DNA of 64,000 nucleotides from Streptomyces sp. 35G-GA-8. GTDB taxonomy: Bacteria > Actinomycetota > Actinomycetes > Streptomycetales > Streptomycetaceae. The DNA is taken from contig NZ_JAMHJQ010000002.1 in NCBI RefSeq assembly GCF_023534745.1, positions 1-64,000 of the forward strand. Reading direction: 5' to 3'. Positions 49,342 to 57,705 of the stretch are shown piece after piece; within the stretch, counting starts at the first letter, position 1, and the number at the start of each line of letters is the position of its first letter. The notes under the pieces are model-generated. The model saw nothing but the letters and a program-made list of their open reading frames with translations. It searched no databases and was not told the origin of the DNA. A program made the translations under genes and the position numbers.

Positions 49342-49894
49342 GGCTGACAACCCCCTCGCGCAGAACACTTGAACCGGAAGTGGAACTGGAACTGGAACTG
49401 GAATCTGCCAACCGCTCGCCGAGGATCTTTCTGGCCCGGCTCAGCCGGGTCCGTACCGCACCGTTCGAGACGCCGGTCTCCCGCGCCACCTGATCCACCG
49501 GCAGATCCAGCAGATGGTGCAGCACCACCGCCCGTCGCTGATCCGGGCTCAGCTCCCGCAGCGCCGCGACCAGCGCGACCCGGTCCGCGGAAAGCCCCGG
49601 GACATCCGCCTGCGGACCATGCAGCAGATGCGCCCGCAGCCGACTGCGCGTCCTGCGCCAGGTGCTGATCGCCAGCCGCATCGCGACCGTCCGCACCCAT
49701 GGCAGCGGATCACCCTCGCGCGTCAGCTTCGACCAGCGCTGCCACGCCCTCACATAGGCTTCCTGAACAGCGTCCTCGGCCTCCGCCAGATCTCCTGTCA
49801 TCGCGTAGACCGCGGCGACCAGACGCCGTGCCGTGGTGGCGTAGAACGCGTCGAACTCCTCCGACCTGTCGAGTCTTTCCATCCTGTCCGGCAT
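49334..49894 (-). CDS. SigE-family ECF sigma factor
   Basis: A 186-residue ECF sigma factor. Region 2 spans about 10-75 (LVAAVYAMTGDLAEAEDAVQEAYVRAWQ split by the usual spacing) and region 4 about 105-155 with the HTH LPVDQVARETGVSNGAVR. The C-terminus ends in a Ser-rich run. It is the compact type that Streptomyces annotation calls SigE family. The ATG at 49894 follows GGGGGG; an upstream in-frame start is rejected. The downstream membrane protein overlaps by 8 bases. It is divergent from the nucleotidyltransferase gene at 49999. No tell-tale target promoter is recognised. Confidence 0.88.
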   Translation of the reverse strand: MPDRMERLDRSEEFDAFYATTARRLVAAVYAMTGDLAEAEDAVQEAYVRAWQRWSKLTREGDPLPWVRTVAMRLAISTWRRTRSRLRAHLLHGPQADVPGLSADRVALVAALRELSPDQRRAVVLHHLLDLPVDQVARETGVSNGAVRTRLSRARKILGERLADSSSSSSSTSGSSVLREGVVSHG

Positions 49895-49998
49895 ATTTCC
49901 CCCCGCTCCCACTCCCTCGTCCGCTCTTCCCTCTCGCTAGGAACACGCTTCGGCCCGGCCGGATGTTACGCGCGACTTCCGCGTGCGAGGGTGGCCCC

Positions 49999-50781
49999 AT
50001 GACCGAGCCCGGGGTGACGCGACTTCTCGACCGATTCATGGCGGACGTCTCCGCCGCCGTGCCGCTCGTCGCCCTGTGGGCGCACGGATCACTGGCCTTC
50101 GGGGACTTCCAGCCGGGCCGCAGCGATCTCGATCTGGTGGCCCTCGTCGGCGCCGAGCCGACGGACGCGCAGCGGGAGCGGCTGCGGGCGCTCCATCAAC
50201 TGCTGTTCGCCGAGGCGCCGTTCGCCGACAAGCTGCACTGCACCTATCTGCCCCGGCAGGGCGCCGGGGACGCCGGGCGTGCCCATCCGACCTGGGCGCT
50301 CGGCGAGTGGTTCGAGCGGCCCGTGAGCCCGGTGGGGCGGCGTGAACTGACCACCGGCGCGCTGGTGTTGACGGGGCCCTCCCCCGTCGGCGAGCTGCCC
50401 GGGGTGAGTGACGCGGAGCTGACGGACTTCATCCGCCGCGATCTGCGCGACTACTGGCTGCCCGTGACCGCCAAGCCGGAGCTCTGGGTCCATGACGCCT
50501 GGGTGGACGCGGCCATGCTGACGTTCGCGCGCGCCTCCGTGACATTGCGCGACGGCCGGCTGGTCACCAAGCGGGAGGCGCTGGAGGAGCTGCGTGCCCA
50601 GGGCGCGCCCGCGGCGGTCATCGAGGACATCCACCGACGCCGGTACGGGACCGCGGACGGTCCGGGCACCGAGGAGTGGCTCCACCGGCGCGGGGAGCTG
50701 GCGCGCGCGTTCGTCCGCGCCGGGATCGAGGCGACCACGGGATCGCCCGTATCACCGCACCGGCCGCCGGAACCCGCGTAA
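49999..50781 (+). CDS. AadA-like nucleotidyltransferase
   Basis: A 260-residue protein with the polymerase-beta-type nucleotidyltransferase site: GSLAFGDFQPGRSDLDLVAL gives the GS and DxD needed to bind metal and NTP, near 31-50. The C-terminal half is the all-helical domain seen with AadA/ANT(3'')-type aminoglycoside adenylyltransferases (DUF4111), with Asp/Arg/Trp motifs DYWLPVTAKPELWVHDAW. Resistance function is not established; many chromosomal relatives have unknown substrates. The ATG at 49999 is used. It is divergent from the ECF sigma gene and convergent with bldKE. Confidence 0.82.
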   Translation: MTEPGVTRLLDRFMADVSAAVPLVALWAHGSLAFGDFQPGRSDLDLVALVGAEPTDAQRERLRALHQLLFAEAPFADKLHCTYLPRQGAGDAGRAHPTWALGEWFERPVSPVGRRELTTGALVLTGPSPVGELPGVSDAELTDFIRRDLRDYWLPVTAKPELWVHDAWVDAAMLTFARASVTLRDGRLVTKREALEELRAQGAPAAVIEDIHRRRYGTADGPGTEEWLHRRGELARAFVRAGIEATTGSPVSPHRPPEPA

Positions 50782-50782
50782 C

Positions 50783-50864
50783 AAGGCCCGCGCGGCACGA
50801 AGGCCCGCGCAGCACGAGGGCCCGCGCAGCACGAGGGCCCGCGCAGCACGAGGGCCCGCGGCCG
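50783..50864. repeat. 17-bp tandem repeats downstream of the nucleotidyltransferase gene
   Basis: Four tandem copies of a 17-bp unit (consensus AAGGCCCGCGCAGCACG) at 50783, 50800, 50817 and 50834, plus a partial fifth at 50851 that merges into a hairpin. They start two bases after the stop codon. Confidence 0.92.
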
Positions 50865-50887
50865 AGGCATTCCTCGGGCGCGGGCCC
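50852..50887. terminator. hairpin between the nucleotidyltransferase and bldKE
   Basis: A 16-bp stem with one mismatch (50852-50867 with 50872-50887) closes the loop CATT. It lies between the two convergent genes and its left arm derives from the 17-bp repeat unit. Confidence 0.8.
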
Positions 50888-50908
50888 CGTCCACGACTGA
50901 TCGTCGGC

Positions 50909-52030
50909 TCAGTCGTTCAGTTCCTTCTCCATGGCCACCAGCGCCGGGTCGAGTACGACATCCTCCTCGCGCGCCACGGTGGTCGGCTCCTCCGGGAAGT
51001 GGCAGGCCGTCAGATGCCCGTCCGCGCTGCCCGAGATCTGCAGCAGCGGCGGCTCTTCGGTGGCGCACTTGTCCTGCGCCTTCCAGCAGCGGGTACGGAA
51101 CCGGCAGCCGGACGGCGGCATGATCGGCGAGGGAACGTCGCCGGCCAGCCGGATCCGTTCCTTCTTGTCGAGGTCGATGTCCGCCTCGGGCACCGCGGAG
51201 AGCAGCGCGTGGGTGTACGGGTGGCGGGGGCGGTTGTACAGCGAGTCGCGGTCCGCGACCTCCACCACCTTGCCCAGGTACATCACCGCGACGCGCTCCG
51301 AGAAGTGCCGCACGATCGCCAGGTCATGGGCGATGAAGACGAAGGCGATCCCCAGGTCGCGCTGGAGTTCCTGGAGCAGGTTGACGACCTGCGCCTGGAT
51401 GGAGACGTCGAGGGCCGAGACCGGCTCGTCCGCCACGATCAGCTTCGGCTCCAGCGCGAGCGCGCGGGCGACGCCGATGCGCTGGCGCTGGCCGCCGGAG
51501 AACTCGTGCGGGAAGCGGTTGTAGTGCTCCGGGTTGAGACCGACGATCTCCAGCAGCTCACGCACCCGGGCCTCACGGCCACCGGCGGGCTTGATGCCGT
51601 TGATCTCCATCGGGCTGGAGATGATCGTGCCGACGGTCTGCCGCGGGTTCAGCGAGGCGTACGGGTCCTGGAAGATCATCTGGATCTCGGACCGGATCGG
51701 CGCCAGCTGCTTGCGGTTGGCCCGGGTGATGTCCTTGCCGTTGTACGTGATCGTGCCGCCGGTCGGCTCCAGCAGCCGGGTCAGCAGCCGGCCCGTGGTC
51801 GACTTACCGCAGCCCGACTCACCGACCAGGCCCAGGCTCTCGCCCGGGTAGACGCTCAGGGACACGCCGTCGACAGCCTGGACCGCGCCGACCCGCCGTT
51901 TGATGGGGAAGCCGCCGAAGATCGGGAAGTGCTTGGTCAGGCCCTTCACTTCGAGCAAGGGCTCGATCGACGGGTCGCGCTGCGGCGGAACCGCGTCCGC
52001 GACGGTGGTGTTGGTGTTGTTCTCGCTCAT
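50909..52030 (-). CDS. bldKE: BldK oligopeptide importer ATPase, OppF type
   Basis: A 373-residue ATPase. Walker [10 protein letters not shown], signature FSGGQRQR, Walker [12 protein letters not shown] and FIAHDLAIV are intact; the C-terminal Cys cluster [14 protein letters not shown] is present. The start at 52030 (MSENNTN) is 8 bases after GGGG; an ATG two codons upstream is the alternative. It lies 26 bases after bldKD and is the fifth gene of the operon reading minus. Identification as BldKE is from gene order (permease, lipoprotein, permease, ATPase, ATPase) and typA neighbourhood. BldK imports a peptide signal needed for aerial growth in Streptomyces. Confidence 0.9.
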   Translation of the reverse strand: MSENNTNTTVADAVPPQRDPSIEPLLEVKGLTKHFPIFGGFPIKRRVGAVQAVDGVSLSVYPGESLGLVGESGCGKSTTGRLLTRLLEPTGGTITYNGKDITRANRKQLAPIRSEIQMIFQDPYASLNPRQTVGTIISSPMEINGIKPAGGREARVRELLEIVGLNPEHYNRFPHEFSGGQRQRIGVARALALEPKLIVADEPVSALDVSIQAQVVNLLQELQRDLGIAFVFIAHDLAIVRHFSERVAVMYLGKVVEVADRDSLYNRPRHPYTHALLSAVPEADIDLDKKERIRLAGDVPSPIMPPSGCRFRTRCWKAQDKCATEEPPLLQISGSADGHLTACHFPEEPTTVAREEDVVLDPALVAMEKELND

Positions 52031-52055
52031 GGTCATAGCCCCAGTCGCTGGTACA

Positions 52056-53117
52056 TCAGCCCAGCCGGGGCTGAATCTTCTCGATGAAAACCTGCTGCTT
52101 GCGGTCCGCCGGCAGATGGCACGCGGAGCCACGTCCCTCGGGCAGCAGCGGACGCTCGTGCGTGCAGCGGCCACCGTCGACCAGGTCGACATAGTCGCAC
52201 CGCGGGTTGAACGCGCAGCCGGTGGGCGGGTTCAACAGGCTGGGCGGGGTGCCCGGGATGGGCCGCAGCGGCTCACTCACATCGGAGGAGAGTCGCGGCA
52301 TCGAGCCGAGCAGACCCCAGGTGTACGGGTGCTCCGGCTGCTTGAGGACCTCACGGACGGAGCCGCGCTCCACGGCCCGGCCCGCGTACATCACCAGCAG
52401 GTCGTCGGCGACATTGGCGACCACGCCGAGGTCATGGGTGATCAGGATGATCGCGGAGCCGAACTCCTGCTGGAGATCCTTGAGCAGGTCGAGGATCTGC
52501 GCCTGGACGGTGACGTCCAGAGCCGTGGTCGGCTCGTCGGCGATCAGCAGCTCGGGGTTGCACACCAGCGACATGGCGATCATGGCGCGCTGCCGCATAC
52601 CGCCGGAGAACTGGTGCGGGTAGTCGTCGACCCGGTTCTTGGGGTCGGGGATACCGACCTTGCCCAGCATCTCGATGGCCCGCGCGCGGGCCTCCTTCTT
52701 ACTGGCGCCGGTGTGCTTCATGAACGGTTCGGCGATCTGCCGGCCGACGGTGTAGTACGGCGACAGGGCGGTCAGCGCGTCCTGGAAGATCATCGCCATC
52801 TTGTTGCCGCGGAGCCGTTCGAGCTCCTTGGACGAGACATCCGTGAGGTCCTGGCCGTCCAGCAGGATCTCACCGGTGATCTCGGTGGACTGCGGGTTGT
52901 GCAGCCCCAGGATGGACAGGTTGGTCACGGACTTGCCGGAGCCCGACTCCCCGACGATGCCGAGCGTCTTGCCGCGCGCCAAGTCGAAGGAGAGCCCGTC
53001 CACGGCCTTGACGATGCCGTCCTCGGTGGAGAAGTGGACGCGCAGGTCGCGCACCGACAGGAACGCGTCCGGCTCGGTCGGGGCCGGGGCATCCTCGGTC
53101 TTGGTGAGTGTGGTCAC
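52056..53117 (-). CDS. bldKD: BldK oligopeptide importer ATPase, OppD type
   Basis: A 353-residue ATPase. It has Walker [10 protein letters not shown], signature QFSGGMRQR, Walker [11 protein letters not shown] and [10 protein letters not shown], and the Cys-containing C-terminal extension ([11 protein letters not shown]). The GTG at 53117 follows AGGAGAACGACC. It starts 10 bases after bldKC and precedes bldKE. Pairs with BldKE as the heterodimeric ATPase of the importer. Confidence 0.9.
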   Translation of the reverse strand: MTTLTKTEDAPAPTEPDAFLSVRDLRVHFSTEDGIVKAVDGLSFDLARGKTLGIVGESGSGKSVTNLSILGLHNPQSTEITGEILLDGQDLTDVSSKELERLRGNKMAMIFQDALTALSPYYTVGRQIAEPFMKHTGASKKEARARAIEMLGKVGIPDPKNRVDDYPHQFSGGMRQRAMIAMSLVCNPELLIADEPTTALDVTVQAQILDLLKDLQQEFGSAIILITHDLGVVANVADDLLVMYAGRAVERGSVREVLKQPEHPYTWGLLGSMPRLSSDVSEPLRPIPGTPPSLLNPPTGCAFNPRCDYVDLVDGGRCTHERPLLPEGRGSACHLPADRKQQVFIEKIQPRLG

Positions 53118-53127
53118 GGTCGTTCTC

Positions 53128-54105
53128 CTAGGACAGACGCACGCGCGGGTCGATAAGGGCGTACATCGCGTCCACGATGACGTTGAACAGAAGGATGAAG
53201 GCGGCGCTGACGATCATCACGCCCATGGTCAGCGGCAGGTCCTTGTTGAGGACCGAGTCACGGGCGAGCAGACCGATACCCGGCAGCCCGAAGGTGATCT
53301 CCGTGACCATCGCCCCGCCGAACAGCGCGCCGAGGTCCATACCGAGAATCGTGACGATGGGGATGAGCGAGCCGCGCCAGGCGTAGCGGAAGAAGACATA
53401 GCGGCTGGTCATGCCCTTGGCACGGGCCGCTCTGACATGTTCTTCCTGAAGCTGCTCGATCATGGTCGACCGTGACATACGGGTGTAGTTGGCGGTGAAG
53501 ATCACCGACATCACGAACCAGGGGATCAGCAGGCCCATGAACCAGGCGCTCGGGCTCTCCGTGATGGGGACCCACTTCGGCTTGTCGAGCCATCCGGTGC
53601 TGTAGACGAAGAGTCCGAGGACGACCGGGCCGAGGAAGTAGATCTGGAGGGAGCTGAGCACCAGCGAGGCGGAGCTGAACGCCTTGTCGGTGGCGGTGCC
53701 CTTCTTCCACGCGGCCATCATGCCGGCGCCCAGGCCGACGATGAGGAAGACGATGAGGCCGCCGATGGAGAGGGAGAGCGTCAGCGGGAACCGGTCGACG
53801 ATGGTGTCCCAGACCAGCTGCTGGTTGTTGAAGGAGATTCCGAAGCAGGGCGCCGAGCAGTGCCCGACCGCGAAGTCCCGGCCGGCGAAGATACCGACCA
53901 TGAAGTCCCAGAACTGCACCGGCACCGGCTTGTCGAGGCCGAGGTTCTGGTGAATGACCGCCAGCGCGTCCGGAGTGCAGTTCTTTCCACACGCGAGCAG
54001 GGCCGGGTCCTGCGGGATGGCGAAGAACATGAAGAACGTGACGGCACTGATCAGAAAGAGGGTCAGGACTGCGCCGAACGTCCGGCGAAGGAGGAATTGA
54101 AGCAT
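53128..54105 (-). CDS. bldKC: BldK oligopeptide importer permease, OppB type
   Basis: A 325-residue membrane subunit with six helices, starting MLQFLLRRTFGAVLTLFL. The EAA loop is HVRAARAKGMTSRYVFFR near 225-245, and the C-terminus IVDAMYALIDPRVRLS fits the OppB class. The first large periplasmic loop carries two Cys (LLACGKNCTPD) that could form a disulfide. It follows bldKB after 117 bases containing a perfect hairpin, so its expression may be lower than that of the binding protein. Confidence 0.9.
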   Translation of the reverse strand: MLQFLLRRTFGAVLTLFLISAVTFFMFFAIPQDPALLACGKNCTPDALAVIHQNLGLDKPVPVQFWDFMVGIFAGRDFAVGHCSAPCFGISFNNQQLVWDTIVDRFPLTLSLSIGGLIVFLIVGLGAGMMAAWKKGTATDKAFSSASLVLSSLQIYFLGPVVLGLFVYSTGWLDKPKWVPITESPSAWFMGLLIPWFVMSVIFTANYTRMSRSTMIEQLQEEHVRAARAKGMTSRYVFFRYAWRGSLIPIVTILGMDLGALFGGAMVTEITFGLPGIGLLARDSVLNKDLPLTMGVMIVSAAFILLFNVIVDAMYALIDPRVRLS

Positions 54106-54167
54106 GGCTGGTCGCTGCTCTCAGGACGGCGGCTGTGAGGAGGGGGTCGAGAGGAGAGGATCGGCGG

Positions 54168-54205
54168 CCCGGAGGTGCGCACTCCGCCGTGTGCGCACCT
54201 CCGGG
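54168..54205 (-). terminator. intercistronic hairpin between bldKB and bldKC
   Basis: A perfect 15-bp stem (54168-54182 with 54191-54205) closes an 8-base loop, 17 bases downstream of the bldKB stop. Within a binding-protein-dependent operon it probably attenuates transcription or protects the bldKB message from decay, giving excess binding protein. Confidence 0.8.
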
Positions 54206-54222
54206 TCCTGCCTACGCGGTGC

Positions 54223-56025
54223 TTACTTCTTCAGGAACAGACGCGTGACGTCGACGTAGCTGGAGTCCGCGGAGTAGCGGATACCACCGACGTTGGAGCC
54301 GAAGATCTGGAACACCTTGGTGTAGTAGATCGGCGCGGCCGGGTTGATCCGCTCCACGATGTCGTGGTGGAGAGCGGTCCAGGCCTTCTGGGCCTCGGCC
54401 GGGTCCGTGATCTTCAGGATGCGGGCGATCTCAGCGTTGACCTTGGGGTCGTTGATGTGCGAGTAGATCGACGAGCCGTCCTGCAGCTGCGTACCGTCGT
54501 ACAGCGGCGGGAAGACCGTGGAGGCGGACGGCCAGTCCTGGCCCCAGCCGGTCATGTAGAGGTCGAGACCGTTGTCGACCTTGCCGACCTGCTCGTACCA
54601 GGTGGCGGAGTCGATCTCCTTCTTGACGACCTCAAGACCGATGGCCTTCAGACGGTCGGCGATGACGACGGCCTGCTGCTGGCGGACCGGGGTGTTGCCG
54701 TACGCGTAGACGACCTTCTGGCCCTCGGCGCCGGCTTCCTTGATCAGCGACTTGGCCTTCTCAAGGTCACCGTTCGGCTTCTTCAGCTTGCCGAAGGGGT
54801 CGTAGCTCTTCTCGTAACCCGGGGTGGTCGGGGACATCAGACCGGTCGCGGTCTCACCGCCGTACGCACCACCGTCGAGCTTGTAGATCTGCGCGCTCGG
54901 CAGGGCGTAGGTGATGGCGTCCCGGACCTTCTTGTCCTTCATCCGGTCCAGGTTGAAGTTCAGCTGCCACACGTAGGGCGCGTAGCCCTGGATCGTGCGC
55001 TTCATCGCTTCGGGGTCTTCGACGACGTTGCGGACCTGGTTGGTGGAGACCTGGCCCGTGAACATCACGGTGTTCTTGGCCTCGCCGCGGTCGGCCAGCA
55101 GGGTCTTGGTCTGGTCGTCGTCGTCGTGGTTGTACTCGATGTTGAAGCCGTCGACGTACTGGTGCCGGACCGAGTCGCTGTTCGGGTCCCAGTTCGTGTT
55201 CTTGACGAGCTTCATCGACTTGCCCGGCTTGAACTCCGCGATCTTGTACGGGCCGGTCGCGACCGGGGCCGTGTCGTACTTCTCCTTGGTGTCCGTCTTC
55301 GCGGGCACCACCGAGTAGCCGGGCATCGCGAGCGCCTGCGGCAGGTCGGGCTGCGCGTCCTTGAACTTGAAGACGACCGTCTTGGCGTCGGGGGTCTCCA
55401 GGACCGAGTCGGGCAGGTGCTTGCCCTTGTACGGGCCGTCGGGCAGCGCCTTGCGGTACGTGGTGCCCGTGCCGGACAGCCACTGCTGGACGTAGGTCGG
55501 GCCGTCCGTGATGAACGGGGCGTACATCCGCTCGATGGTGTGGCGGATGTCGGCGGAGGTGATCGCGCCGCCGTTCTGGTCCTTCAGCCCGTCCTTGAGC
55601 GTGAAGGTCCAGGTCTTGCCGCCGTCGCTCGCCTTGCCGGAGTCGGTGGCCAGGTCGCCGACGAGGGTCTGCTTGCCCTCGTCGTCCTCCTGGTACTGGG
55701 TCAGACCGCGCTGGAGCAGGCGGCTGAGCAGCTTGCCGTCACTGACATAGATCTGGGCCGGGTCCAGGTGGGAGAAGTCGGACTCCTGGAAGACCGTCAT
55801 GGTCCCGCCGGGCTGGGCCCCGGCGACCGCCTCGGCCGGACCGGTGGAGGCCTTCGCGTCGCCGTAGGTGACGGCCGCCGACTGCTTGGCGGCGTCCTCC
55901 TGCGTCTTGCTCTTGTCCTTGCTGTCACCGCTGCTGTTGTTGCCGCCACAGGCGGTCAGCGCCAGCGAGCCGGCCGCCAGGGCGACGACGACAGCACGTG
56001 TCTTGCGCGTGCCAAAGATGCTCAT
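54223..56025 (-). CDS. bldKB: BldK oligopeptide-binding lipoprotein
   Basis: A 600-residue solute-binding lipoprotein (SBP_bac_5). The signal peptide ends in LTAC, lipidating Cys26, followed by a Ser/Asp/Lys-rich linker. Core features are YVSDGKLLSRLLQRGLTQY, GGKTWTFTLKDGLKDQNG and YMTGWGQDWPSASTVFPP. In S. coelicolor BldKB binds the extracellular peptide signal whose import triggers aerial hyphae; here the role is inferred from the complete operon. The ATG at 56025 has AGGT upstream. It lies 99 bases after bldKA and before an intercistronic hairpin. Confidence 0.93.
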   Translation of the reverse strand: MSIFGTRKTRAVVVALAAGSLALTACGGNNSSGDSKDKSKTQEDAAKQSAAVTYGDAKASTGPAEAVAGAQPGGTMTVFQESDFSHLDPAQIYVSDGKLLSRLLQRGLTQYQEDDEGKQTLVGDLATDSGKASDGGKTWTFTLKDGLKDQNGGAITSADIRHTIERMYAPFITDGPTYVQQWLSGTGTTYRKALPDGPYKGKHLPDSVLETPDAKTVVFKFKDAQPDLPQALAMPGYSVVPAKTDTKEKYDTAPVATGPYKIAEFKPGKSMKLVKNTNWDPNSDSVRHQYVDGFNIEYNHDDDDQTKTLLADRGEAKNTVMFTGQVSTNQVRNVVEDPEAMKRTIQGYAPYVWQLNFNLDRMKDKKVRDAITYALPSAQIYKLDGGAYGGETATGLMSPTTPGYEKSYDPFGKLKKPNGDLEKAKSLIKEAGAEGQKVVYAYGNTPVRQQQAVVIADRLKAIGLEVVKKEIDSATWYEQVGKVDNGLDLYMTGWGQDWPSASTVFPPLYDGTQLQDGSSIYSHINDPKVNAEIARILKITDPAEAQKAWTALHHDIVERINPAAPIYYTKVFQIFGSNVGGIRYSADSSYVDVTRLFLKK

Positions 56026-56124
56026 GGTGATGAGTACCTATCTGTCAGTAGTGATCCAACTGTGCTGCCTGGCGCATCCGGCATGGACCGGCGCCCGGGT
56101 GGCAGCTGTCCCCTCAGCTGAACG

Positions 56125-57156
56125 TCAGCGTCCGGACTTCGGGTCGAAGGCGTCCCGGACCGAGTCGCCCAGGAGGTTGAACGCCACGACGAAAATGACC
56201 ATGGCGACACCCGGGAAGACCATGTAGGCGGGGTCCTGCTCGTAGATGTCCGCGCCTGTGGCGAACATCCGGCCCCAGTCCGGGGTGGGTTCGACGAAGC
56301 CGACACCCACGAAGGAGAGGAAGGCCACCGAGAGGATGGTGGACGGAAGCAGCAGCGTGGCCTGCACCAGGATCGGTGTGACCAGATTCGGCAGCAGTTC
56401 CTTGCGGATGATGCGCCAGGGTGAAGCACCCGCGATCTTGGCGGCCTCCACGAACTCCCGCTCGCGCAGGGAGAGGGTGGCGGCGCGGATCAACCGGGAC
56501 AGGCCCATCCAGCCCAGGAACGAGAGAACCGCGATGATCGCTCCGGCACGGAGGGCCGTGGGGGTCTCCTCGTCCGGACGTACGAAGGCGGCGACGACCA
56601 CCGGCATCGAGGCGATGAAGAACAACTGGCTGGGGAAACCCAGCAGGAAGTCCGTCAGCCGGCCCAGCCAGTAATCGACCTTGCCGCCGTAGTAACCACC
56701 CACGAGCCCGATCAGCACACCCACGACGACCATCAGGATGGTCGCCGCCAGGGCGGTGTAGATCGAGGTGCGCATGCCGTAGATCAGCTGCATGAACACA
56801 TCGCGGCCGAGGTTGGGCTCGATACCGAACCAGTGATCGGCGGAAACCCCGCCGAAGGTGCCGGTCGGCATGTTGAACTCGTCGAGCAGATCAAGACTGT
56901 CCTGGCCGTACAGGGTGTACGCGTCCTTGCCGTACACCATCTTGATCACTGGCGCGAGGAGCGCGATCACGAAGAAGAAGATGACGACGACGGCGGCGAC
57001 GACCCCGGTACGGTCACGCTTGAAGCGGCGCCACATCAACTGCCCGGGAGAGAGCCCGGTCAGCGTCTTGGCCTCCTGGGTCCCGTCCTTCGACCCGCCC
57101 TTGGCGTCGGGGACGGTGGACGCCTCGGCGCCCTCGGTCTGTACTGGACTTGTCAC
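56125..57156 (-). CDS. bldKA: BldK oligopeptide importer permease, OppC type
   Basis: A 343-residue membrane subunit. A charged cytoplasmic N-terminus of about 45 residues (with Lys/Gly/Asp) precedes six helices. The EAA loop is FVEAAKIAGASPWRIIRKE near 245-262, and the C-terminus GDSVRDAFDPKSGR fits the OppC class. The GTG at 57156 with GGGGGACGAG upstream is preferred over an in-frame ATG at 57201. It is the first gene of the bldK operon and is preceded by an AT-richer 460-base region. Confidence 0.88.
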   Translation of the reverse strand: MTSPVQTEGAEASTVPDAKGGSKDGTQEAKTLTGLSPGQLMWRRFKRDRTGVVAAVVVIFFFVIALLAPVIKMVYGKDAYTLYGQDSLDLLDEFNMPTGTFGGVSADHWFGIEPNLGRDVFMQLIYGMRTSIYTALAATILMVVVGVLIGLVGGYYGGKVDYWLGRLTDFLLGFPSQLFFIASMPVVVAAFVRPDEETPTALRAGAIIAVLSFLGWMGLSRLIRAATLSLREREFVEAAKIAGASPWRIIRKELLPNLVTPILVQATLLLPSTILSVAFLSFVGVGFVEPTPDWGRMFATGADIYEQDPAYMVFPGVAMVIFVVAFNLLGDSVRDAFDPKSGR

Positions 57157-57621
57157 GATCGCTCGTCCCCCGTGGGGATCACTACCGCGCGCCCGACCCA
57201 TTTGGTGCTGATTGCACCACGCATGGGGTCCTCCTCATGAGTCCACTTGTCACAACAAGAAGGGCACTGTCTACGCGCGCTGACACCCCTGACAGCACGT
57301 GTTTCCAAGTAACCCCGAAGTGTGCTCGTGAGCCCACGCCCCCCACAGCGCATGACCCATTGACCCGAGCTCAATGGCCAACTATTAAGTACGACCGGGC
57401 CGTAAACCACACTTAAAGGGTCTCGTTTTGGCAACATCGACACCCGTCGTCCGCCCGAAATCCGGACAAAGTTATCCCAGGCAGACACCCGCGAAACGGA
57501 CCGTTAACACACCTTCCGGTGACCACCGGCCGATAATCGGACGCTGCCCGCAAAAACGAACTTGACGTCAAGCCGCCGCGAAGTCGTCGGAAATCGTCAG
57601 GCCCCTGAGCGGGTGAACGGG
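57157..57621. promoter_or_regulatory. bldK upstream region with inverted repeats
   Basis: No gene is supported here. The stretch 57240-57600 is clearly AT-richer than its surroundings. It contains CCATTGA-N7-TCAATGG (57357-57377), a TTAAGT/ACTTAA pair 20 bases apart (about 57385-57416), and CTTGT/ACAAG near 57246-57259. These are reasonable sites for a developmental regulator of the bldK operon. The right half also forms the downstream region of typA. Confidence 0.5.
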
Positions 57622-57663
57622 CGACGGCCCGGCCGCCGCGCATTCGCGGTGGCCGGGCCGTCG
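57622..57663 (-). terminator. hairpin terminator after typA
   Basis: A 19-bp stem with one G-U pair (57622-57640 with 57645-57663) closes the loop CATT, 42 bases after the typA stop codon. Confidence 0.88.
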
Positions 57664-57705
57664 TACCGTCCGGGCGGGGGCGCCGTAACGCCCGCCCCCG
57701 TCGCG

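Noticed and set aside
50783-50864. Possible CRISPR or attachment-site array
   Set aside because: 17-bp units are directly tandem without spacers and no integrase or cas gene is nearby.
54175-56121. 648-codon plus-strand frame opposite bldKB
   Set aside because: Mirror of the binding-protein gene; Leu/Val/Arg-rich low-complexity product, typical of complementary-strand frames.
41931-57156. Recent tandem duplication of one Opp operon
   Set aside because: Gene order differs (binding protein first in one, second in the other) and the proteins differ clearly outside conserved motifs, so they are old paralogues.
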